Shown piece by piece: positions 33,963 through 43,801 of a stretch of DNA of 64,000 nt (position 1 is its first letter; each line of letters opens with the position of its first letter). Position numbers and translations under genes: made by a program. The DNA comes from Gari tellinella (lineage: Eukaryota > Mollusca > Bivalvia > Cardiida > Psammobiidae), in assembly GCA_922989275.2 (NCBI GenBank), contig OV277858.1, positions 12,011,527 to 12,075,526 of the forward strand. Reading direction: 5' to 3'. The notes beneath the pieces were generated by a model. It did not search any database. It was not told the DNA's origin and saw nothing but the letters and a program-made list of their open reading frames with translations.

Positions 33963-34739
33963 TTAAGATCAAATGAGATTTGTAGCTTCTAGAGCAGTGA
34001 TTATTTTAGAAATCAGATGAACGAGTCTCATTCTGTAAAACAATGAGTCTGACAAAAATTGAGTCTTTCAGGTGAAAAATTTACCCTATATCCTAGATAT
34101 CAATAAAAAACATTTTTACCAAGTTTCATCAACATTTAAAAAGATTTTTAGCTTCTAGCTGTTAACAAATGTTGTCTGATATGATCTAGTTACCATGTTT
34201 TTGACCTGACATTTCCCATATTCATCCATGACCTAGATATAATTGAGATAAACATTTTGACCCAGTTGCATTAAAATCCGATGAGATTTGTAACCCTACA
34301 TTTTGACACAGATTTTTCCTTAATTTGCATTGGTTCATAATTTTTTTATAACTTTTGAAGAGTTTCGACTAAAAGAGAGATGTCAAAAAACTTACCTCAT
34401 TCCTCCATCAGAGATTATTGCTGTCCCCATAATCATACACAATTTCTTGTCATGCTTTGATGAGCTAAAATAGATTAAAACTATTGGTTATGTGAGAAAA
34501 AGAACCTGTCACTAGTCGTTGTATGAGACAAACTGATCTAAACCTCGGATAGAATAGAAAAATTATTTAGCACGCCAAGACTCGCTTAATAATTAATAAC
34601 ATTTCAATCCTAGACTCGGTCGTTACGTCATCCCATGAAACACCACAATAATGTTCATTTATTGTTCCCAATGGATTCGTTATCTAATTAACATCAATTA
34701 ATTTGACTTGTCCGTCCAGACAGATAAGGTAATCTCAAC

Positions 34740-34760
34740 ACCCCCCCCCCCCCCCCCAAT
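34740..34760 (+). repeat. Poly-C tract (~19 C)
   Basis: An uninterrupted run of about 19 C within an AT-rich segment of the interrupted P4 copy; prone to sequencing length error. Confidence 0.85.
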
Positions 34761-34946
34761 ATTTTTGGATATCTCCGTCCGCAAGGTGAGAACAGCTTGT
34801 GTAACACAATGACTGACGGCATATCCCATCGTTTTGCGATTTTACCTACTTTAAGATCCCACATGACCAAGCTTCAAGTGTGACCTAAATTTTATGAAGG
34901 ACATAGCACTGACAGAATCTCATAAAGATATAGCCAAATATGTGAC

Positions 34947-35175
34947 TTCTTCAAGCCACTCGCAACCAGATGGTGCATTTGCAAAAGATAAAAGAAATTA
35001 CTCAAATATATACAAAAGGGTAGCATTATCGTGCATCTGGCATTGGAAAAATATGACCAGTCTAATAACACCCTCTCGAAAAATCTTCAAATCTTAGTTT
35101 TTTACATATTTTCCATCGTTTTATCCATAGCGTCGAAAGTTGCTATAAAAATTAAGTCAGGACTCAGACATAAGC
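34947..35175. mobile_element. Fragment of the TCGCAACC MITE family
   Basis: CACTCGCAACCAGATGGTGC matches the left end of the 33428 element. Downstream, TTTTCCATCGTTTT and TCAGACATAAGC match its interior in inverted order. The right end is missing and no TTAA flank is present. This copy also lacks the tRNA-like centre. Confidence 0.55.
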
Positions 35176-35312
35176 TCTGGTGAACTAAAAATGTAATATT
35201 AAATTCAGAAAAGGAGAGATAACAGCTCAGGCATTATGATTTTCTTCAGCTGGGAATAAAATTAATCCTCATTTACACCGGGAAAAACTGTATTACTTAT
35301 AAAATTTGGTTA

Positions 35313-35768
35313 GGATGTTGGGGGGTTTAAGTAGACACCAACTTATATTTTGTAAGGATGTTGGGGGGTTTAAGTAGACACCAACATATATTTGGTAAGG
35401 ATGTTGGGGGGTTTAAGTAGACACCAACTTATATTTTGTAAGGATGTTGGGGGGTTAAAGTAGACACCAACATATATTTTGTAAGGATGTTGGGGGGTTT
35501 AAGTAGACACCAACATATATTTAGTTAGGATGCTAGGGGGGGGGTTAAGTAGACACCAATATATATTTGGTAAGGATGTTGGGGTTTTTAAGTAGACACC
35601 AACATATATTTGGTTAGGGTGTTGGGGGGTTTAAGTAGACACCATCATATATTCCGTTAGGATGTTGGGGGGTTTAAGTAGACACCATCATATATTTGGT
35701 TAGGATGTTGGGGGGTTTAAGTAGACACCAACATTGTATATTTCGTTAGGATGATGGGGGGTTTCAAA
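35313..35768 (+). repeat. 43-bp G-rich minisatellite, ~11 units
   Basis: Units start GGATGTTGGGGGGTTTAAGT at 35313, 35356, 35399, 35442, 35485 and 35528, then at slightly shifted spacing to about 35747. Each unit continues AGACACCAACATATATTTGG. The G6 run in each unit is notable. The GTTTAAGTAGACAC phrase is shared with the ~185-bp repeats at 24456-26130. Confidence 0.92.
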
Positions 35769-36024
35769 CATAATCTAACGCTTATGGTAATAATAATATA
35801 CAATCTGAGTAAGTTTGAGAAAGTTTGGATAAATACTGTGGCCTCTAGAGTGTAAACACTAAAATTGTTGATGACGGACGACGGTTGACTGAAGACGGAC
35901 GCCGGACATTCAAGGATTGCAAACAATCACCCTGATCTAGCTCAGGTGAGCTACAAAGGTTTATATAATTTGATCAAGTTTTCCAACCGGACGTCACATA
36001 CATTCAATCTTAACCTAAATTTAT

Positions 36025-37236
36025 AACAAGAGCCCCATGGGGCATATTTCGCTCACCTGAGAATAGATTACAAAATGTAGATAATGATTTATGTCCAGGA
36101 CGGGGTAATTTTTTCCCTGATAGGCATAATTTGAACAATCTTGATAGAGAACCTGTAGATGATGCTATGTGCCAAGTATCTAAGATCAGGGTACTAGGGT
36201 TTTAGACAAGAAGATTTTTTAAAGTTTCCATTGAAAACATCTATTTTTAGCTCCTGTGACCTACATATGCAACAGGGCCAATTTTGACCCCAGGGGCATA
36301 ATTTGAGCAAAATTGATAGACGACCTGTAGGTGATTCTACATGAAGATTTTTTAAGTTTTTATAGAAAAAAATATATTTTTAGCTCTTATGACCTAGATA
36401 TGCAACAGACCTGAACCATTTGAACAAAATATATGTAAAGGATATTCAGAAGAGTCACCATACCAAATTGCAAAGCTCTGGCCATATTAGTGTCAGAGAA
36501 GAAGACATTTGAAAACTTCACTATATAACTCTATGTAAAACGGTGATCCCCGGGCAGGGAAAATTTTGACCCAAGAGGCATAATTTGAATAAACTTGATA
36601 GAGGACCTGTAGGCGTTGCTATGTGCAAAAAATCTAAGCTCTGGCTCTTGTAATTTCAGACAAGCAGATTTTTTAAGTTTTCATTGAAAAATATATATTT
36701 TTAGCTCCTGTGACCTATATATGAAACCAACCAGAGCCATTTGAACAATATCGGTAAAGGGCATCGAGAACTGTCATCATGCCAAATATCAAAGCTCTGG
36801 CCATATTGGTTTTAGAGTAGAAGACATTTAAAAATTTCACTATATAACTCTTATGTAAAACGATGACCCAGGGCGGGGCCAATTTTGACCCCAGGGTCAT
36901 AATTTGAAAAAACTTGATAGAGGACCTGTAGATTATGCTATGTGCCAAATATCTAAGCGCTGGCCCTTGCAGTTTTTGACAAGAAGATTTTTTAAAGATT
37001 TCCTTATTTTTTCACTTTGGTTGCCATGGCAACCACACTTTGGTTGCCATGGCAACCAGAGTTCTGCATTGTTTTAATTCTTTGAACAAATTTGAAAGAG
37101 CTTGACCAAAGGAACATTTCTGTAAAGCTTGGTTGAATTCTGTCAAGCTGTATAGGAGGAGATGTCGTTTGAAGCAATTGTTAACAACGACGGACGACGC
37201 ACGAGGAAGGACGCCATCCCAATAGCTCACCTTGAG
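36025..37236 (+). mobile_element. Pearl-like family P5
   Basis: It starts AACAAGAGCCCCATGGGGCA (hairpin), then TTTCGCTCACCTGAG, and ends GACGGACGACGCACGAGG then AATAGCTCACCTTGAGC. Three to four ~310-bp internal repeats share GGCATAATTTGAA, TTGATAGAGGACCTGTAG and AAGATTTTTTAAAG. Near the end TTTGGTTGCCATGGCAACCA occurs in tandem. Minus-strand ORFs across the repeats are incidental. Confidence 0.7.
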
Positions 37237-37553
37237 CCTTCAACAGAATGGGAAATCAAAGATTAATAAGCTCAACTCCTGTAAACTAATAACACACTTT
37301 TAACAGAAAACCATAACACTGACCCTAGGGGTCAAGGTTAATGTCACCAAACCTTGATACATTGTTGTCATTGAGCCGCATGAGCTTCTGAAGTTTCATT
37401 ACTATTGGTGCAGTTTGCTCAGCACAGACTTTTACTTTAATGTTGACCCTAGAGGTCAAGGTCAAAGGTATTGGTCACAAAACTGCAATGCATTATGGTC
37501 TACCCATTGAGGCGCATCAGCATATGAAGTTTCGTGACCGTAGTTGCAAATTT
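37237..37553 (+). repeat. ~165-bp direct repeat pair
   Basis: GACCCTAGGGGTCAAGGTTA and GACCCTAGAGGTCAAGGTCA head two units that also share TTGAGxCGCATxAGC and TGAAGTTTC. Probably another pearl-like core lacking its flanks. Confidence 0.5.
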
Positions 37554-37693
37554 GTTACACGGCATTTTGGCAGGGTGTATGGCCTTGTATGACCCTTTTG
37601 GATTCCTTATTTCCTTCGCGTTCAGGAAATTCGGAATCCAAAACCGTCATACAAGCCAATTCACCCTGCCTAAATTATTTTATACCGTGTAAC
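37554..37693. repeat. 140-bp foldback element
   Basis: GTTACACGG at 37554 pairs with CCGTGTAAC ending 37693. The arms continue through GGCAGGGTG, CTTGTATGAC and TTTTGGATTCC, meeting at GAAATAAGG-like sequence. Several mismatches indicate moderate age. No coding content. Confidence 0.75.
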
Positions 37694-38150
37694 TTATAAT
37701 ATCAATCTTAAAATAGATCGCATAGAAAATACAATAAATAATGTTGTATTTAATACCTCTTTACGGCCTATAAACACATTAGCTTGGTTTAGGAACACAA
37801 AACTTCCAACACAAAATGCAAGTTCTTCATACATCATATGACTCATGCCAGGTACCAAACTCGATGAGGGAACCAGCTATATGGTTACCCTTGCAAGCTT
37901 CGTACGTGGATGTATATGTACCATTGCAGTAACAAGCATTCAGTGTTACTTTCAACATGCTTTAAACAACCACCTGTCTATAGAACAGAAAACAGGTTAT
38001 GTCAGTTAAAAAGTAAACAAATATTCACCTTAACATTGGTTGTGTCCAAGTCCAGACTGGCTTTTATCTGCAACAAAAAGGATGTCTTTCAGTTTATACT
38101 TTAACCCTGCACATATATTTTCATATTTTGAAGATAAATTACCACTTTAG
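37694..38150. other. No recognised feature
   Basis: A short plus-strand ORF at 37910-38104 has no recognisable motif. Confidence 0.4.
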
Positions 38151-38220
38151 GCAGGTTTAAAGTAAAGCAGAACGCGCCTTAAGGTGCAATATACTGCATT
38201 CTGCTTTACTTTCAGCCTGC
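38151..38220. repeat. 70-bp foldback
   Basis: GCAGGTTTAAAGTAAAGCAG at 38151 pairs with CTGCTTTACTTTCAGCCTGC ending at 38220. The CTGCTTTAAGCTAC phrase that follows recurs near 44107 and 44300, so the module is dispersed. Confidence 0.75.
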
Positions 38221-38290
38221 TTTAAGCTACCATTTGATGAAATATAGAATTTATATATTCCGATTCATAGTCATGACTGTACATATTTAA

Positions 38291-39745
38291 ACTAGACCTA
38301 TCACAAATGGTGATTCATACCCCCAGTGGGGTCTTGTCACAAGAGATAAATGTTTCTGGATAAAGTTGATGTGTGCTCCCTAACTTGGAAAAGAATAACA
38401 AAGGGCAACAACTCAAAAAATGGATAAAAATATAACAACAAAGGGAAATAACTCCAAAAATATGGATGACAGAGTACAGGTTCTTATGCATTGCACTCCT
38501 GGTAAATGAGATCTATCTGTATATGAAGGTTGAAGTCAATAGCTCTTATACTTTGGAAGTTATGTTCTGGACAAGCCTAAATTGGATAAAAAATATATCA
38601 ACAAAGGGTAATAACTCCAAAAATACTGATGATAGAGTTATGGTTATTGTGCACTGCACTCCTAGTTAATAAGATCTATCTGTATATGAAGTTTGGGGTC
38701 AATAGCTTCTATACTTTGGAAGTTATGCTCCGGACAAACCTAAATTGGGTAAAAATATAACAACAAAGGGCAATAACACCAAAAATACTGATGGCAGAAT
38801 TATTGTTCTTGCGCACTGCACTCCTAGTAAATAAGATCTATCTGTATATGAAGTTTAAAGTCAATAGCTCTTTTACTTTTGAAGTTATGCTCCGGACAAG
38901 CCTAAATTGGGTAAACATATGACAACAAAGAGCAATAACTCCAAAAATACTGATGACAGAGTAACGGTTCTTGCGCACTGCACACCTAGTCAATGAGATC
39001 TATCTGTATATGAAGTTTGAAGTCAATAGCTTTTATACTTTAGAAGTTATGCTCCGGACAAGCCTAAAGTTGGTAAAAATATAACAACAAAGGACAATAA
39101 CTCCAAAAAGACTAATGAAAGAGTAACGGTTCTTGCGCACTGCACTCTAAGTCAATGAGATCTATCTGTATATGAAGTTAAAAGTCAATAGCTCTTATAC
39201 TTTGGAAGTAATGCTCCGGACAAGCCTAAATTGGGAAAAAATATAATAACAAAGGGCAATAACTCCAAAAATACTGATGACAGAGTAACGGGTCTTGCAG
39301 ACTGCACTCCTAGTCAATGAGATCTATCGGTATATGAAGTTTGAAGTCAATAGCTCTTATACTTTAAAAGTAATGCTCCGGACAAGCCTAAATTGGGTAA
39401 AAATGTAATAACAAAGGGCAATAACTCCAAAAATACTGATGTCAGAGTAACGGTTCTTGCGCACTGCACTCCTAGTTAATTAGATCTATCTGTATATGAA
39501 GTTTGAAGTCAATAGCTATTATACTTTGGAAGTTATGATCCTGACAAGCCTAAATTTGATAAAAATAACAAAGGGCAATAACTCCAAAAATACTGACGTC
39601 AGAGTAATGGTTCTGGCGCACTGCACTCCTGGTCAATAAGATCTATCTGTATATGAAGTTTGAAGTCAATAGCTGTTATACTTTAGAAGTTATGCTCCGG
39701 ACAAGCTGGACACGCGGACGGACGGAACTTTAGATCTAGAACTAT
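38291..39745 (+). mobile_element. Pearl-like family P3, full copy with 8 x ~162-bp core
   Basis: The left flank ACTAGACCTATCACAAATGG has hairpin ACCCCCAGTGGGGT. Eight monomers begin near 38463, 38627, 38790, 38949, 39110, 39273, 39437 and 39593 (periods 156-164 bp), with TCCAAAAATACTGATGACAG, CACTGCACTCCTAG, GAGATCTATCTGTATATGAA and TTATGCTCCGGACAAGC. The microsatellite is GGACACGCGGACGGACGG. Monomer length suits the BIV160-type satellites reported from bivalves, but I cannot confirm sequence identity. Confidence 0.85.
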
Positions 39746-40024
39746 AGATCTCTTGATTTTGTTTTTAAAATGGCCCTTTCGCTGCATTGTTTGACCAGGG
39801 AAACCTACTCAAATACCAGAAATGTGTACGGGTCCGAGTGCATTTAACTGCGATTTTTGGTCATATCTAGAGAAAGCCTGTCAACCTCATCATAGTATAA
39901 ATAAGGCATGGTTTGTAATAAGTTCTTCTCAAATCTATATTTAACTGTTTTATGACAAAAAGTGATGTTGCTAATTCAGTTAACAGCAAAAAAACCTGAC
40001 TGTAATATGCTAGGATTAGCCCGT
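39746..40024. other. No recognised feature
   Basis: Unassigned AT-rich sequence between two mobile elements. Confidence 0.4.
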
Positions 40025-41035
40025 AGCTGATGCTTAAGCCACGATCTCACTGTCCAGGTTTGGGTTCCCGTGAGTCCCGGTTTAGCAAACCGGCATTCAC
40101 CTGGAGTACAACCTTGGCAGCGTCGGGGGCGACTGCAGCTCGATCCTTGATCGACCAGCTTCCACCGGCTAACTTCCCCGGATGCTTTAAAATGTTTAAT
40201 ACAACCGGGGGTCACCGGGACAGAAACCAGAACCGGCTTCATCCAGGGTCAGGGGAATGCCAGAGCAACGCCGGATCTTTACCAGCACATCCGGGGCAGC
40301 TCCGGGCCTCTACCCTGAACAACCGGGGTGTATATAATATGCGAGCATAAATTTGATTTTTTTTTTAAAGAATGCAGATTACTACATTTTATTTTTAGTG
40401 TTTCTGTTTCGTCTGTGTTTATATAGGAAATAATATCGTCCTCTCTATTGTATAGGGTAAATCTAATATTTAAAAGGAAAGTTTTTCTCTATAAATAAAC
40501 GGCTTCAGGCTAAAGTCATTGTAACAAACAGTATGTAACCAGATCAGACGCTAGGCAAACTGTTTGAAACTCATATTAAAATGAAGTTTGAACAGTCTAC
40601 AACATTATTATGTTCTATTTTATTGCATTTCCTTTGTATTTCATCTCATATACCCCGAGAGACAAAAGATAATTGATACTAATTCACGTCCGCCCCGATG
40701 TATGTACTTTCCGGCGAACACCGGCACGTCACCGGTGAACAACCAGGGTTGATCGGGACGACACCAGTGTTATTAACTTATTATTATACCGGGGTAAACC
40801 GGGAACAGAACGGCCCTGCACCGTAACTACGCCGGGCCAAACTGGGAACTCACCAGGAAGGTCCGGCTTCATAACCGGTGCTCCACCAGGGGAGACACCG
40901 GGAATGTGAGATCGCAATTTATTTTTTCATAAAAACCGCCCGGCTCATCCAAGTCCACCGGCTATCTCAACCGGGACGTACCGGGGCCAGCAGCGGGACA
41001 TTGAGATCGGGGCTTTAGCCAGGGCATTGCATTCA
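40025..41035. mobile_element. GC-ended inverted-repeat element, CCGG-rich
   Basis: The left end TAAGCCACGATCTCACTGTC has an inverted counterpart at the right (TAAAGCCCCGATCTCAATGT on the minus strand from about 41030). A second, inner terminus-like sequence (TTGCGATCTCACATTCCC, minus strand) lies at about 40920, suggesting a duplicated end. Some 300 bp at each side are rich in CCGG and CCCGG motifs, while the middle (40345-40680) is AT-rich. The paired ORFs at 39976-40350 arise from the GC-rich ends. Family and target duplication are unresolved. Confidence 0.55.
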
Positions 41036-41158
41036 CCGAGTGCTTAGGCGGTCCCTTATCTGTTACGTTACTGTAATACCGAGAATCAAGTGAGTTAAGC
41101 TAATTTTCTTGACTCTATAAATTTCAGCCAATTATTCAGACAATGACTATATTTTAAA

Positions 41159-41260
41159 GGTAGTGACTGGGGGTACGTGACCGTACCTCTAATACTTGAA
41201 ATTAGCGATACGGTCACATACTCCTAGCGAGTCCTGTGAGGGTAGGCTAGGGGTTCGTGA
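41159..41260 (+). repeat. Solo terminal repeat of the 41581 element family
   Basis: These 102 bp match the left end of the element at 41581 with about ten differences, including GGTAGTGACTGGGGGTACGT and AGCGAGTCCTGTGAGGGT. The sequence downstream is unrelated to the element's interior, and no partner end is found before 41581. It is an older, isolated end. Confidence 0.8.
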
Positions 41261-41571
41261 AAACGGACACCGACACAGTGGTTTCAAAACAATACCGGAC
41301 CTAACTACAGACGGTTTCACTTGTGTTGAAGCATCATATGATTAAAATTATAACATCTTCTTTATTATTTCACAGTGGTTCTCACTGTTAATGGGAATTT
41401 TTCGCCGGCTTAAATCAAGTTTAGAAAAAAAAATCCAAATAGTTATTCATCAGCTTATTTAGTGAACACATTCGCCTTATTCAAACATAAACGTCAGAAG
41501 TCGCAGATTATCTCCATTTCTTTGAATTTATAGCTATTTTGGTCAGATTTGAAGGCACATTTAGGCTTCCA

Positions 41572-42560
41572 AATATAATAGGTAGTGACTAGGGGTACGT
41601 GACCGTACCTCTAATATTAGAAATTAGCGGTACGGTCACGTACCCCTAGCGAGTCCTGTGAGGGTTGACTAGGGGTACGTGAGTCATTTAAACTATGTAT
41701 CAACACATTAGTTTGCCTGCAGATACGTTTTAATGATGGTAATATTACTAATCTCTCATGTTTACCTTATTTTGGGGATATTTAATGGAGAAAAACAAAG
41801 AAACTTCGAGAAATATTCTCCACCCAAACTTGTTTTCACCGCAAGGATAAGAATAGAAGTATTCCGCATATAGGGTATAGTGTTAAATATACGCCCGATT
41901 TCTGAAATCTGTCCCCAATGGGTTTTTTCTTCTTTTTCTTATAAATTTGATTCAAATGTAACTTATAATTATATAATAGGCGTGTTCAAAATTACTGCCG
42001 TTGTTGCTATCTAACTTAATTAGCGTTGAATATAAATTGAAAGTGGTAGATCTAAGAATATAGAAACTAGCGAAACTTCGGCTGTCATCGGGTATCGATT
42101 CATGCAAGAAGTTTGCTGGTTAAAGACAGACCTGTGACAAAAATCACCTTGAAAACACGTTTGACAATAGATCGCAATTAAACAGTGCACTAATTCTAAA
42201 CAAAGCTGGTATTGGATAATTATACATGCTTGTAAAAATGTGTCTATACGTTCTTTAAATTCAAAGATAGGCCTAAAGTTTTCGCTGCCGTGAAAAAATT
42301 GCCGATTGGAAATTTTTTGTTGATGAAGTTTCTTTAATTTTCTGCGTTAAACAGTCATATTTAAGGTAGAAATGATATATTATTAACATTAACATCGATA
42401 TTAAGGTATCTGCGGACAAAATAAAGTGTTGCGTTATAGTGTTTTTGAATCACGTACCCCTAGTCAACCCTCACAGGGCTCGCTAGGGGTACGTGACCGT
42501 ACCGCTAATTTCAAATATTAGAGGTACGGTCACGTACCCCTAGTCACTACCAATATAATA
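41572..42560. mobile_element. MULE-like non-autonomous element, 102-bp palindromic ends, 9-bp TSD
   Basis: The element proper is 41581-42551. AATATAATA is duplicated at 41572-41580 and 42552-42560. The two 102-bp inverted ends differ at only two positions by eye. Each end itself folds: AGGGGTACGTGACCGTACC is answered ~20 bp later by GGTACGGTCACGTACCCCT. A further inner inverted match lies just inside (TTTGCCTGCAGATAC and its counterpart near 42405). The ~770-bp interior has no ORF. A 9-bp duplication with long inverted ends fits the Mutator superfamily, but no transposase is present to confirm this. Confidence 0.88.
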
Positions 42561-42743
42561 TTATCCCGAATATTTCAGTCTCAAATATTTTAAAGAAATG
42601 TAGATCAACATTCTATATTTCAACAGGTACAATATACGTTTGTTGATTTTTACATAAAGCGAAGAAATTGAAAACAGATAACAACATTATTACTTGAAGT
42701 TAATTCAAATTGGATACCTAGAAAACTGCTTTACTAGTTTTAA

Positions 42744-43797
42744 GGTGGTTCGACAGCGGGCGGCCCGCATCTCGAGTTCCGGAAATGCTGTTGACTTTCA
42801 CCTGATCTTTGCGGCACGTGCTTATAGTAGAGAATTTAGATCAAGAAAAATTTGATCTACTTCAGTGTCTTCTCTGTTAGCGCAGTTGGTACGGTTGTTG
42901 ACTTTCAATCCAAAGGTTCTAGGTTCGATTCCCACTCGCTTCAAAAAAAAAATTTTTATTTTTAATAAATTGTCCGATTTTAGTGACTAGTCAATTCATG
43001 ACGCGATGATCAAAGGACAGGCTATGTTTAGTCACGTTATAATAAATAATATCAGATGCAATTGTAGTCAAGTGACAGCTACATTTGTGAGGATTTATAG
43101 CCTATATGACAGATGGCAGCTTAACACAGGACAAAAGTGATGCTAAAAGATAGATCCTAAAGGAGCTTTTATGCATTACTTGTGTTATGCATAAAGCAGT
43201 CACCTGCCTTTAAATATCTGCAGGCTACCGTATTCAATGGTTCCTTATTACCGGTTTGACTTATGGTATGTTTTAGAGCTGACGGCATTTTAAAGTTGAA
43301 CTCAAGGGAGGTTAATCGTGTTGTGTCAGAAATTTTGTCAGAATTTCAGGAAATCATGTATAAAATGTAAATTCTACAGTAGATTTTCATTAATTTTTTG
43401 TGACTAGTAGAATTAAGTTATATCTATCTAATAAGAGTAAAAATTGTGTATGTTAAACAGCTAGATTTTTTGCAATTTGACTTTTTCAAAATTTGATTTT
43501 TTTAAAATATTGATATTTCCAGAAAATATGTCATGGAATACTTTTGTTTGCCCAATATCTTATAGTCTATATACTGTTCACTTGAATGTACAGACATTAT
43601 TGAGTTATATCATTTTATAAAGAAAATATTCCTGTTTATCAAAAAAGGAGCTTTTCTCGACAAAAAGTCCTGTCAGAAAAAAACGGCACTGTAATTTTAT
43701 TTTATTTTAACGATTTTTCACTCTCCATATGGTATATTTCAATTTAATCAAGGTTTCAAAGACTTCTGACACAGAATAAGCTGACCCGCGAACCACC
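42744..43797. mobile_element. 1054-bp TTAA-target element with tRNA-like segment
   Basis: TTAA flanks at 42740-42743 and 43798-43801 border inverted ends GGTGGTTCGACAGCGGGC and, from the right, GGTGGTTCGCGGGTCAGC. No transposase ORF is visible. A tRNA-like sequence sits 125 bp inside the left end. TTAA target use fits piggyBac/Kolobok-type elements. Confidence 0.75.
42870..42943 (+). tRNA. tRNA-like segment inside a TTAA element
   Basis: A box TTAGCGCAGTTGG and a perfect B box GGTTCGATTCC are spaced 34 bp apart, as in a normal tRNA. The anticodon loop would be CTTTCAA (TTC, Glu-like) but its stem pairs at only about three of five positions. A short A-run follows (TCAAAAAAAAAA). It is best read as a tRNA-derived head or pseudo-tRNA. 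Confidence 0.6.
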
Positions 43798-43801
43798 TTA
43801 A

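Larger units (their letters stand above)
33278..35960 (+). mobile_element. Pearl-like family P4, copy 2, heavily interrupted
   Basis: It opens with AACAAGGGCCACAATGGCCC (hairpin) and the P4 body GTAAAACTTGACCTATAGTG. The body then breaks at a TTAA MITE (33428-33962), a second MITE fragment (34947), a poly-C tract and a 43-bp minisatellite (35313-35768). The end, near 35872-35955, has GATGACGGACGACGG and CTAGCTCAGGTGAGCTA. The P4 identity of each segment is supported by TAGCCTCTAGAGTGT-like phrases. Confidence 0.55.

Noticed and set aside
39976..40350. Overlapping ORFs of 88 and 106 codons
   Set aside because: They arise from the GC-rich, stop-poor end of a DNA element and read on both strands.
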